Shown piece after piece: positions 25,936 to 34,225 of a stretch of 64,000 bases of DNA. Position numbers and translations under genes: made by a program. Location: NCBI GenBank assembly GCA_023390335.1, contig JAEWCZ010000008.1, forward strand, positions 37,967 to 101,966. Direction: 5' to 3'. The stretch comes from Bacillota bacterium. GTDB taxonomy: Bacteria > Bacillota > Clostridia > Acetivibrionales > DSM-1351. Below the pieces are notes generated by a model. The model ran no database searches. It was not told the DNA's origin and saw only the letters and a program-made list of their open reading frames with translations. Numbering within the stretch: position 1 is the first letter of the stretch; each line of letters opens with the position of its first letter.

Positions 25936-27120
25936 ATGAATATATTGCCGATTAATATTGCAGTCATTGATGATGGGATTAACGAGGAACTCTATCAAAC
26001 GGGCAGACTTGCACATAATTTGGAAATAACCCATGATTTAATAATTTGTGATCGAGAGGGTTATGACCCTTTTTTGCCGTCACATGGTACAACCTGTGCT
26101 GCAATAATAAAAAAGTATTCTCCTGAAGCTGTTATAAGCAGTGTAAAAATATTGAACTCTGAATCGAGAACGGGAATGAAAGCACAGCTTATCTGTGCAT
26201 TGCAATGGTGTGTGGATAATAGTATACGTATTGTAAATTTGAGTCTTGGTACTATAGATTACAGAGATTTTCTGCAAGTGAAGGAAGCGGTAGAATATGC
26301 CTGTGAAAAAAATTTGATAATAGTTGCAGCGTGCAATAACCTCAATATTTTCACATGTCCTGCATCTTTGGAAAAAGTAATTGGCGTAAAATGCGATGTA
26401 ACCGGTATATTGAATGAGGGCGAGTACATTTATAATTCTGATTGCATGGATGGAATAGATATAACGGCATGTGCAAAACACAAGCTGAAAAAATATGATG
26501 GAACGGAAAAAGTGACAAGTGAATGTAACAGCTATGCGGCACCAATGGTTACTGCTCATGTGTATAACCTTATAAATAATAATCCAAACATGACTACCTC
26601 CAAGATTAAGGCCCAATTGAAAAAAGAGGCACATAATATGGAGCAAAACCTCAATGTGCAGCAATTTAAGGAACTTAAAGAGCCGGATATACCGGTTATT
26701 GTAATCTATAATAATTCAACTAATGACTTTGCAAAAGGACTCAATGGCAAATTCAGGAGTGACGGATATAATGCTTTATGTGTATACGAGGATATAAAGG
26801 ACGACATTTGTAACGGGTACATTAATATCAAGCAATTCTCCAATCATCAGTTACTCTCATTAAAAAAGAGCGTATATAAAATATGTAGCATATTTTCTCC
26901 TGATATATTGCTTTTAACATATGATAATCACAAGACTATCAATATACAAACGGCAGAAATAGTGGACTTGGACGCTGATGTTCAAATATATGTAAATGTT
27001 ACTTCGGGGATAAAAGTTGAGAGTTCCTACGAAACTCATATTTTTAATCATGAAGACAATAATCAACTGGAGCAAGTGTATTCTTATATACTGGAATTGT
27101 TTGAAAAAGCAGAGGCGTAG
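25936..27120 (+). CDS. Leaderless subtilase (S8 serine peptidase) with unknown C-terminal domain
   Basis: 394 residues. The N-terminal 225 residues are a compact subtilisin fold with the full triad: Asp in AVIDDGI (residue 11), His in PSHGTTCAA (52) and Ser in CNSYAAPMV (about 199). The oxyanion Asn is in VAACNNLN. There is no signal peptide or prodomain, so it should remain cytoplasmic, like subtilases that trim modified peptides. Residues from about 240 to the end match nothing recognised. GGAGG at 25919-25923 is 12 bases from the ATG, rather far. A terminator follows. Its presence between nucleotide-sugar and fucosyltransferase genes is unexplained. Confidence 0.8.
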   Translation: MNILPINIAVIDDGINEELYQTGRLAHNLEITHDLIICDREGYDPFLPSHGTTCAAIIKKYSPEAVISSVKILNSESRTGMKAQLICALQWCVDNSIRIVNLSLGTIDYRDFLQVKEAVEYACEKNLIIVAACNNLNIFTCPASLEKVIGVKCDVTGILNEGEYIYNSDCMDGIDITACAKHKLKKYDGTEKVTSECNSYAAPMVTAHVYNLINNNPNMTTSKIKAQLKKEAHNMEQNLNVQQFKELKEPDIPVIVIYNNSTNDFAKGLNGKFRSDGYNALCVYEDIKDDICNGYINIKQFSNHQLLSLKKSVYKICSIFSPDILLLTYDNHKTINIQTAEIVDLDADVQIYVNVTSGIKVESSYETHIFNHEDNNQLEQVYSYILELFEKAEA

Positions 27121-27157
27121 TAGTAAAAAAGCAGGTGAAAATCATACAACTGTTAAT

Positions 27158-27199
27158 AAACCTATGGGAAAATTTAATTTACCCATGGGTTTTTATTTT
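27158..27199 (+). terminator. Terminator after the subtilase gene
   Basis: AAACCTATGGG (27158-27168) pairs with CCCATGGGTTT (27182-27192), with one G-U pair, and is followed by TTATTTTT. It would split the glycan locus into two transcripts, manC to subtilase and the three-transferase block, unless read through. No clear promoter was found in the 70 bases after it. Confidence 0.7.
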
Positions 27200-27269
27200 T
27201 ATAATCACATATCAGTCTAGGCTTACATAAAATAACATGAAATGCATTTATATTGAGGTGATAATAAAA

Positions 27270-28457
27270 ATGTCTAATGACAGATTCCTGCTTATAAAGG
27301 CCTGGAGTTCTATTCTTTGGGCAGATGTAGATCATGTATGTGGTCAACTTCTTGTAGCTGAACTTACCAATAGGATTCCGGTTGTATATTGGCCTACACA
27401 CTGCCTGCACAATGGCTATATTTTGACCAACGGCTTTGAGTTGTATTTTGAACCTGTATCCAATTACTCTATCTTTGATGTGGCAAAGCCGGAGTATACC
27501 TATTACCCACCAATATGGGATCATGAAAATTTATTTGCTGAAGACCAGAATAAGGAAACCTGGATTTATAGAAATATCGGGGACTTACTAAGTAGCGAAG
27601 CAAATGTAGTAGTAGCCGATGTGTATTTTAATATACATGAGTTAATTCCTTTTGTAAAAAGTAATCATCCCACATATGGAATGAGTGCCGAACAGTCATA
27701 TCGATATCTGTTTAGTAAATATATAAGGCTGAGATCAGATATAGACACAGAAGTTCAGGGTTTTTATAATTCATGGCTAAAGGGCAACCATCCTGTTCTT
27801 GCAGTTCACGTAAGAAGGGTTGAAAAAGACATGATTTTTGATACAAGAGACTCTAAGAAAAACGGAAACCAGTATTGGAATAAAGTATATAGAAAGTATA
27901 AACAGAAAACCCAAAAAAAGAGAAAAAAGCTGTATAAGCTATTTACAAAGGGCAAGTTTAAGGAGCCTAACAGGGGCTATCATAAGGAAATAAAGAAATA
28001 TATAAATAAATACAACATTAAAAAAATATTCCTCCTAACAGACTGTGAAGATACGCTAAATGAGTATAAGAACATATATGGATCTATGCTTGTCTATACA
28101 AATTGTAAAAGGATTAAAAACGACGAACCCGTGTATCATATTGAAAATCCGATGGTGGTAAGGCGTAGAGGTATGGAAATTATAAAAGATGCATATATTG
28201 CTGCAAAGTGTGACTTTTTCGTAGGTAATGACTTTTCAAATGTATCTCATGGGGTTACACGCCTAAAGGATTGGGAAGATAAAAACGTAAAAATGATGTA
28301 TTGGGTAGCTAAAAAGAGAAAATACCCTGTAAATGCAATGCTTGTTGTTAAAAGTGATAAGCCAAATATATTTTCCCGTGCAGCTCAAAGGGTAAAAAAA
28401 TTTTTTGGTAAGTTTAAAAAGAGTACGGAGAAAAGAGGTGAGTTAAATGCCAAATGA
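27270..28457 (+). CDS. NodZ/FUT8-like fucosyltransferase, paralogue 2 (lysine-rich insert)
   Basis: About 395 residues. N-terminal RFLLIKAWSSILWADVDHV and RIPVVYW, and C-terminal KCDFFVGNDFSNVSHG, place it with paralogues 1, 3 and 4. The donor motif reads VHVRRVEKD, an HxRR start but without the usual RGxDK form. Directly after it lies a roughly 45-residue basic insert (KKNGNQYW...KQKTQKKRKKLYK) absent from the others, and the C-terminus is an extra basic tail. The start is ATG 27270 after GAGGTG; ATG 27237 lies before that site. Its end overlaps the next gene by 11 bases. It may have an altered acceptor or bind a negatively charged partner. Confidence 0.68.
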   Translation: MSNDRFLLIKAWSSILWADVDHVCGQLLVAELTNRIPVVYWPTHCLHNGYILTNGFELYFEPVSNYSIFDVAKPEYTYYPPIWDHENLFAEDQNKETWIYRNIGDLLSSEANVVVADVYFNIHELIPFVKSNHPTYGMSAEQSYRYLFSKYIRLRSDIDTEVQGFYNSWLKGNHPVLAVHVRRVEKDMIFDTRDSKKNGNQYWNKVYRKYKQKTQKKRKKLYKLFTKGKFKEPNRGYHKEIKKYINKYNIKKIFLLTDCEDTLNEYKNIYGSMLVYTNCKRIKNDEPVYHIENPMVVRRRGMEIIKDAYIAAKCDFFVGNDFSNVSHGVTRLKDWEDKNVKMMYWVAKKRKYPVNAMLVVKSDKPNIFSRAAQRVKKFFGKFKKSTEKRGELNAK

Positions 28458-29508
28458 TAAATTTCTGCTGATAAAGTCGTGGGGATGCGGCTTTTGGTCG
28501 GATGTGGATCACGTGATGGGCCAGCTATTGGCTGCTGAACTTACCGATAGAATCCCGGTTATATATTGGGGACCCAATAGCTTGTATGCAGAATCGTTCA
28601 AAACAAACGCCTTTGACCTTTACTTTGAACCAGTATCCAATTACACCATAGACGATGTTATAAAATATAATTATACTTATTTCCCACCTGTATGGAATTA
28701 TGACAATGTTATAATTGAGGATTTGGATAAAGTAACATGGACATACCGAAATCTGGGTGAAATGATGAATAGCGATGCAAATGTACTGGTCAGTGATGTC
28801 CACTATTTTATAAGGCCATTAATAAATTATATAACAAAGAATCATTGGGCATACGGTATGACTGCACACCAAATCTATAGGACATTATTTGATAAATATC
28901 TGAAGCTGAAGCCTGATATTGAACAGGAAATTCAAGAATTTTACGAAGAGAAGTTAAAGGATAAAGGGTTAACTTTGGGTATTCATATCAGGGGCGGAGA
29001 TAAAGTGAGAGAAGTTGAGAACCTTGGTCGCTTGAACAAGAGGTACTATAAGGAAATTGAAAACTTCAGTGCCAGATATGATATCGGAAAAATCCTACTT
29101 CTTACGGATTGCGAGGACATATTAAAAGAATTTTTGAAACTTTATGGAGACAAGGTGGTTTATACAGACTGCAGAAGAGGGGCATTAAGTGCAACTGAGG
29201 ATGCTCCTCACCTACAGGATTATTCAGCCAAAAGACGTAAAGGCATAGAAATAATAAAAGACACCTACCTTGGAGCAAAGTGTGATTTCTTTATTGGAAA
29301 CGGTTATTCCAATGTTTCATATACGATAAAAAGGCTCAAGGATTGGCCGGAACCAAACATTATACTTTTTTATAGAGATATAAATACTGAAAAAAAACTA
29401 GCCAAAAAGAGAGTAAAGGAAGAGGGTAACAGAAGGCTGCTGGAAAGCAAAAATCACAAGTTGGAGTACCCGGAATTTTATGGAGGTGTTAACACATATG
29501 TCGAATAG
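28447..29508 (+). CDS. NodZ/FUT8-like fucosyltransferase, paralogue 3
   Basis: 353 residues. It has the best preserved motif set of the four, with paralogue 1: KFLLIKSWGCGFWSDVDHV, RIPVIYWG, donor motif IHIRGGDKVREVENL near residue 180, LLLTDCEDILKEF, and KCDFFIGNGYSNVS. A basic tail of about 45 residues follows the catalytic domain. The start ATG lies inside the end of paralogue 2 (11-base overlap) with GAGGTGAG upstream, which implies translational coupling. GDP-fucose is the expected donor because manC, gmd and fcl are in the same locus; the acceptor is unknown. Confidence 0.72.
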   Translation: MPNDKFLLIKSWGCGFWSDVDHVMGQLLAAELTDRIPVIYWGPNSLYAESFKTNAFDLYFEPVSNYTIDDVIKYNYTYFPPVWNYDNVIIEDLDKVTWTYRNLGEMMNSDANVLVSDVHYFIRPLINYITKNHWAYGMTAHQIYRTLFDKYLKLKPDIEQEIQEFYEEKLKDKGLTLGIHIRGGDKVREVENLGRLNKRYYKEIENFSARYDIGKILLLTDCEDILKEFLKLYGDKVVYTDCRRGALSATEDAPHLQDYSAKRRKGIEIIKDTYLGAKCDFFIGNGYSNVSYTIKRLKDWPEPNIILFYRDINTEKKLAKKRVKEEGNRRLLESKNHKLEYPEFYGGVNTYVE

Positions 29509-30457
29509 TAGATTTCTTCTGATAAAGTCACTGGGAGGCAGTATATGGAGTGATGTAGACCACGTGATATGTCAGATATTTGCCGCTGAGCTGACAAACC
29601 GGATTCCGGTAGTATACTGGGGAATGGAAAGCCTTTACAGCGAATCCGTTGATACAAACTCGTTTGAGTCATTTTTTGAGCCTATATCCCAATATACCTT
29701 CCACGATGTAGTGCGTCCCGAATATTCCTATTATCCCAGGGTGTGGAAGTTTGAAAATGTGCTGGCTGAGGATACGGATAGGCTTAAAATGGAGAACAGA
29801 GAATTAAGCGGTATGATGAGAAGTGAAGCCAATGTGGTTGTAAGTGACACTTATTATCCGCTTAGAGCACTTTTACCATATGTAAGAAGTAACCATTGGT
29901 CATATGGAAAAACTCCGTATCAGATATATAGGTATATGTTTGACAATTATATTAAACTGCAGCAACCAATACAAAAGGAAATTCAAAAGTTCGTAAATAC
30001 CAATCCGGACTTTAGAGATGAACGACCTATTTTAGGTGTCCATGTAAGGGAGAAGGCAATAGTAAACGAGGTTGCCCAATTATATGATTTGAATGAGTTT
30101 TATAAACCAAATATTTGGCAGTTTATAGTAAGGTATAACGTAAGGCATTTGTTCTTGATAACCGACTCAAACGCTATTTTTAAGCAATATAAGAAGTTAT
30201 ATAACAAAAACGATATGCTGATATACACCGATAGTAAGAAAGTACCGCTAAAAGAGCGTGTCCCTACTGCCCTTCTTAACTATCCCAATAAGAGGCATAA
30301 AGGAGTTGAGCTAGTAAAGGACACTATTGAAATAATTAAAGATACTTATATAGCATCAAAATGTGATTTCTTTATTGGAAATGGATATTCAAGTCTTTCA
30401 AATACAGTATTGAGGTTAAGAGACTGGCCTGAATCAAATATCAAGCTTCTATACTGA
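29498..30457 (+). CDS. NodZ/FUT8-like fucosyltransferase, paralogue 4 (degenerate donor motif)
   Basis: About 319 residues. It shares RFLLIKSLGGSIWSDVDHV, RIPVVYWG, LFLITDSNAIF and KCDFFIGNGYSSLSN with its neighbours. Where paralogues 1 and 3 have HIRGxDK, it reads HVREKAIVNEV, so the glycine-acid-lysine part of the donor site is lost. It may be inactive, act as a partner subunit, or use another donor. The start is ATG 29498 after GGAGGTG, overlapping paralogue 3 by 11 bases; ATG 29480 would precede that site. The three genes 27270-30457 therefore look like a coupled tandem array. Confidence 0.65.
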   Translation: MSNSRFLLIKSLGGSIWSDVDHVICQIFAAELTNRIPVVYWGMESLYSESVDTNSFESFFEPISQYTFHDVVRPEYSYYPRVWKFENVLAEDTDRLKMENRELSGMMRSEANVVVSDTYYPLRALLPYVRSNHWSYGKTPYQIYRYMFDNYIKLQQPIQKEIQKFVNTNPDFRDERPILGVHVREKAIVNEVAQLYDLNEFYKPNIWQFIVRYNVRHLFLITDSNAIFKQYKKLYNKNDMLIYTDSKKVPLKERVPTALLNYPNKRHKGVELVKDTIEIIKDTYIASKCDFFIGNGYSSLSNTVLRLRDWPESNIKLLY

Positions 30458-30493
30458 TACAGGTGTAAAGGCTAGCGGGTGGTGAAATTCTGA

Positions 30494-31396
30494 ATGGATG
30501 AAAAAGAAAATATGTATGTGGGGCTTATAAGAAGCAGATGCCCTCAAATTAGTATAACAAAAGTTGAATACCTGATGAATGAGGGTAGGTATAATGATGT
30601 AATTATCATAAATGACACGTATGTTTTTAAATTTGCCAGATACGACTGGAGTGTTGGATTTTTGGAGAACGAGGCCAAGGTTACTAATTTCATTCGAAAT
30701 CGTATAGAACCCCGCGTTCCTGCTCATGAACCTCTTGGGAGAGAGATGGTAAAATATAATATAATAAAGGGAAAACCCATATTCAGGAACCTACTTCTAC
30801 AAATGAACGGTAAATCCCAAGAAACCTTGGCACAGCAGATAGGCGGTTTTCTTAAAGCACTTCACACTATACCAACGGAAGAGGCTGAAAATGTAGGAAT
30901 AAGCGAATACCAAAATACGATAGCACGAAACGGATGGGACGGACTAATTGAAGAAATAAACAGAAAAGTATTTCCATACTGCTCCGCTTATACAAAGGAG
31001 TATATAAAGCAGGCATTCAAGCCTCTTGAGAATGATGATAATTTTATGTCCTATGAACCTGTACTTATCCACGGTGATTTTTCAGCCTGTCACTTGCTTA
31101 TAGACAGCAGATTAAAAAAATTGACCGGAGTAATAGGTTTCGGACTTTCAGGAATAGGCGATCCTGCTTATGATGTGGGAGTACTTCTTGATAATCTTGG
31201 TGAAGCCTTTTTAAAACGGGTGTCTAGGTATTATCCCAATATGGAGAATTTAATTGACAGAGCTAGGTTTTATGCTACCATAAATGATATTCTTTGGGTT
31301 AAGGACATTGCGGATATGATTACAACCAGAGACTTTACCAACTTCAGGTTCAACATGAGGGAGAGGGACATAATGCCTATAGGTTGCAAGTGGTAG
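30494..31396 (+). CDS. APH(2'')-like kinase-fold protein with altered metal site
   Basis: 300 residues, aminoglycoside/choline kinase fold. The N-lobe shows VIIINDTYVFKFARYD with the ATP-binding lysine, and the activation region shows LIHGDFSACHLLID near residue 195, with the histidine in place of asparagine that is also seen in APH(2'') enzymes. The usual IDFG metal motif is changed to VIGFGLSGIGDPAYD: the metal-binding aspartate is glycine. It may be weakly active or a pseudokinase. It follows fucosyltransferase paralogue 4 by 36 bases. A sugar or lipid-head-group substrate would fit the locus, but antibiotic resistance is not implied by context. Weak ribosome site GGTGGTG. Confidence 0.72.
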   Translation: MDEKENMYVGLIRSRCPQISITKVEYLMNEGRYNDVIIINDTYVFKFARYDWSVGFLENEAKVTNFIRNRIEPRVPAHEPLGREMVKYNIIKGKPIFRNLLLQMNGKSQETLAQQIGGFLKALHTIPTEEAENVGISEYQNTIARNGWDGLIEEINRKVFPYCSAYTKEYIKQAFKPLENDDNFMSYEPVLIHGDFSACHLLIDSRLKKLTGVIGFGLSGIGDPAYDVGVLLDNLGEAFLKRVSRYYPNMENLIDRARFYATINDILWVKDIADMITTRDFTNFRFNMRERDIMPIGCKW

Positions 31397-31488
31397 AAGT
31401 TATATTCACCACATGGCTTATCAAATAAAGAATATATTCCTGTCTGGGGAATATATTATGATGAGAGTAATTTTAGGAGATGAGCGAT

Positions 31489-31953
31489 ATGTATTATACT
31501 CCCGAAGATTTTAAATGCCTCTGTATAAAAAAGTCCTTAATTAATGGATATTGCAGGAAACAGGTTGATGCGATCCTTGCCCAAGTGGGTGAGGACTACA
31601 TAAGTATAGCTAAAGAAAGACAGGAAATGCAAAGCAAAATAGATTTGCTTAATGAAACCGTACAACACTATAAAATACTTGAAGAATCCTTACAACATTC
31701 AATTATAGTTGCACAGCATACAAGTGAACAAATAAAAACAAATGCATGTGAAAAGGCAAAAAATATAACCGATGAGGCGGAGGTAAGTGCTCAAAAGATT
31801 ATTGAAACTGCCAACCTGGAAGTCATAAAGGCAAGAGGGAAGCTGGACGAAATAAAGGGTCAGTTGTACTCCTTTAAAACGAAATCTGAGGCTTTAATCA
31901 GCGCTCAACTTGACGTATTAAAACAATTATTCAATGAGGGAAATAATGAGTAA
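31489..31953 (+). CDS. Short DivIVA-like coiled-coil protein
   Basis: About 154 residues. The N-terminus YYTPEDFKCL...GYCRKQVDAILAQVGEDY matches the DivIVA/GpsB membrane-curvature domain (Y.P.D...K.F..GY...VD.FL). The rest is coiled coil rich in Glu, Lys and Ala. DivIVA proteins sit at curved membrane and recruit cell-wall enzymes. Here it is the last gene of the glycan operon, suggesting polar or septal placement of the pathway; that is inference. The start is ATG 31489, nine bases after AGGAG; ATG 31480 touches that site. A terminator follows. Confidence 0.75.
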   Translation: MYYTPEDFKCLCIKKSLINGYCRKQVDAILAQVGEDYISIAKERQEMQSKIDLLNETVQHYKILEESLQHSIIVAQHTSEQIKTNACEKAKNITDEAEVSAQKIIETANLEVIKARGKLDEIKGQLYSFKTKSEALISAQLDVLKQLFNEGNNE

Positions 31954-31964
31954 TATAAAAAAAT

Positions 31965-31996
31965 GAGGCAGTTCTCAATTTATACTGCCTCTGTTT
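31965..31996 (+). terminator. Terminator at end of glycan operon
   Basis: GAGGCAGT (31965-31972) pairs exactly with ACTGCCTC (31984-31991) and is followed by TGTTTTTTA. A-rich sequence on the other side lets it also serve the leftward fcl gene. Confidence 0.8.
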
Positions 31997-32030
31997 TTTA
32001 TATGAAATAAAATTATGTTGATATTATAAA

Positions 32031-32963
32031 TTACCTAACAATATTTTTAAGATAATATTCATACTCCCTGCGGAGGCCTTCTTCCATATCAATCTGTGGC
32101 CTCCAACCTGTCTTATGTATTTTGTTGTTATCCAATACACGCCTTGGTGTACCATCAGGCTTGGTAGTATCAAAAACAAGCTCTCCATTGTATTCTGTTA
32201 CGCGTTTTATTGTTTCTGCAAGTTCACGGATACTTATCTCTTGGCCTGAGCCGATATTCACAAACTCGTTTCCTTCATAATTCTGCATAAGATAAAGGCA
32301 GGCATCTGCCATATCATCAACATACAGAAATTCCCGTAGGGGACTCCCGGTACCCCATAGTTCAACATATGGTTTGTTATTGAGTTTAGCTTCATGGAAC
32401 TTAATAATCATTGAAGGTATGACATGGGAATTGTTAATATCAAACCTATCATTAACACCATAGAGACTTGCAGGCATTGCAGAAATAAAACGTGTTCCAT
32501 ACTGCTTATTGTGGGACTGACACATTTTTATACCTGAAATTTTGGCAAGGGCATATGCCTCATTGGTAGGCTCAAGCTCGCCTGTTAGCAGGTATTCTTC
32601 CTTAATAGGCTGAGGACATAGTTTAGGATATATACACGAACTGCCTAAAAACAGGAGCTTTTTTACGTTGTTTTTAAAAGAGCTTTTTATTATATTACAC
32701 GCAATAAGCATATTTTCCATTATAAAATCGGCAGGATAGGAGTTATTGGCATGAATTCCACCTACTTTTGCCGCTGCAAGGAAAACATATTCCGGTTTTT
32801 CATTCCTAAAAAATAATTCGGTTGCGGCTTGGTCTGTTAAATCAAGTTCGTTGTGACTTTTGTAAATAATATTTTCATACCCGTTCTTCTGCAGCCTCCT
32901 TACTATTGCAGAACCGACCATTCCGGTATGCCCGGCTACGTAGATTTTACTTTCCTTATTCAT
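32031..32963 (-). CDS. fcl: GDP-L-fucose synthase
   Basis: About 310 residues. Epimerises and reduces GDP-4-keto-6-deoxymannose to GDP-L-fucose with NADPH. Rossmann motif AGHTGMVGSAI at the N-terminus, LFLGSSCIYPKLCPQPI with the catalytic Ser and Cys, and YALAKISGIKMC (YxxxK) near 135 are all as in Escherichia coli Fcl/WcaG. PREFLYVDDMADAC follows. The start is ATG 32963 after GGGGAGATGAAATA; ATG 32987 lies before this site. It starts 23 bases after gmd, so the two form one operon convergent with the fucosyltransferase operon. Confidence 0.95.
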   Translation of the reverse strand: MNKESKIYVAGHTGMVGSAIVRRLQKNGYENIIYKSHNELDLTDQAATELFFRNEKPEYVFLAAAKVGGIHANNSYPADFIMENMLIACNIIKSSFKNNVKKLLFLGSSCIYPKLCPQPIKEEYLLTGELEPTNEAYALAKISGIKMCQSHNKQYGTRFISAMPASLYGVNDRFDINNSHVIPSMIIKFHEAKLNNKPYVELWGTGSPLREFLYVDDMADACLYLMQNYEGNEFVNIGSGQEISIRELAETIKRVTEYNGELVFDTTKPDGTPRRVLDNNKIHKTGWRPQIDMEEGLRREYEYYLKNIVR

Positions 32964-32986
32964 TATTTCATCTCCCCAAATCAACA

Positions 32987-34021
32987 CTAAATCTTTCTAT
33001 AATACTTTATATCGCTTTCAACCATCATATTAACAAGTTCTTCAAAAGAAACTTTCTGCTGCCATTTTAGTTTGCTTTTAGCTTTGGACGGGTCACCCAG
33101 AAGTAAATCTACTTCCGTAGGCCGGAAGAACTTGCTGCTAATATTAATAAGCTCTTTTCCTGTAGTACTGTCGATAGCCTTTTCTTGTTCGCCAGAGCCT
33201 TGCCATTCCAGAGTTATTCCTACATGTTGGAAGGCAAGATTGCAGAACTCCCTAACAGTATGGGTTTCTCCTGTAGCTATGACATAGTCGTCAGGCTCGC
33301 TTTGTTGAAGCATCAGCCACATCGCCTCGACATAATCACCGGCAAAACCCCAGTCTCTTTTTGCATCTATATTGCCAAGATAAAGCTTATCTGTTTTCCC
33401 ATTCAATATGTCAGTTATACCCTTAGTTATCTTACGGGTTACAAAGGTTTCTCCTCTTCTGGGTGACTCATGATTAAAGAGAATTCCGTTGCAGGCAAAA
33501 AGATCATATGCTTCCCGGTAGTTTAAAGTAATCCAGTATGCATACATTTTAGATACTCCATATGGACTTCTGGGATAAAACGGAGTGGTCTCACTCTGAG
33601 GAGTTTCTCTTACCTTGCCGAATAATTCACTGGAGGATGCCTGATAGAATTTGATGCGAGGATTGATTTCCCTAATGCTTTCCAAAAGTCTTACAGCCCC
33701 CAGGGCGTCAACATCACCTGTATATACCGGGACGTCAAATGAGACTTTAACATGACTTTGGGCACCTAAATTGTATACTTCATCAGGTTGTATTTTATAG
33801 ATAAGTTTGCTGAGACTGCCCGAGTCAGACAAATCTCCGAAGTGTAAGGAGATTTGTGAATTATCTCCTGATTTATCTTCAAGAAGATGGGCTATTCTTT
33901 GAGTATTCAAGCTGCTGCTTCTCCTAACAATCCCATGCACTTCGTAGCCTTTATCTAATAAAAACTCTGACAGATATGAACCATCTTGGCCTGTTATACC
34001 TGTTATTAAAGCTTTTTTCAT
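32987..34021 (-). CDS. gmd: GDP-mannose 4,6-dehydratase
   Basis: About 344 residues. Converts GDP-mannose to GDP-4-keto-6-deoxymannose using bound NADP. GITGQDGSYLSEFLL at the N-terminus, HFGDLSDS, FYQASSSELFGK and YGVSKMYAYW (YxxxK) match Gmd, as does FNHESPRRGETFVTRK. The start is ATG 34021 after AAGGAG; a longer reading to 34150 would add 43 residues that do not fit the family. With manC and fcl it completes the GDP-L-fucose pathway from mannose-1-phosphate. Confidence 0.96.
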   Translation of the reverse strand: MKKALITGITGQDGSYLSEFLLDKGYEVHGIVRRSSSLNTQRIAHLLEDKSGDNSQISLHFGDLSDSGSLSKLIYKIQPDEVYNLGAQSHVKVSFDVPVYTGDVDALGAVRLLESIREINPRIKFYQASSSELFGKVRETPQSETTPFYPRSPYGVSKMYAYWITLNYREAYDLFACNGILFNHESPRRGETFVTRKITKGITDILNGKTDKLYLGNIDAKRDWGFAGDYVEAMWLMLQQSEPDDYVIATGETHTVREFCNLAFQHVGITLEWQGSGEQEKAIDSTTGKELINISSKFFRPTEVDLLLGDPSKAKSKLKWQQKVSFEELVNMMVESDIKYYRKI

Positions 34022-34225
34022 GTATACGCTCCTTTTTGTATTCATACAAATTGCTGTTTGAATAGCATTCTGATAACATAATATGTTTAGAATTACATTA
34101 TGGTACTGACTTATAAAAATATTTAATGTTATTAGAAAGTGGTGTTGCACAAAATATCTATTTTTGTATACCGGAGTTATAATATATAGTAATTAATTAA
34201 GCAATAATACTTATGGAGGATTTGG
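34022..34225. other. Divergent promoter region gmd / tadA
   Basis: These 204 bases hold the ribosome sites of both divergent genes and AT-rich sequence (for example TATAATATATAGT near 34180). No single promoter could be fixed with confidence on either strand. Confidence 0.4.

Noticed and set aside
20289..34021. Whole glycan locus as a recently acquired island
   Set aside because: No integrase, tRNA scar, direct repeat or transposase was seen at its ends; base composition was not computed.
33987..34150. Longer start for gmd giving 387 residues
   Set aside because: The extra 43 residues lack homology to Gmd, and ATG 34021 has a good AAGGAG site.
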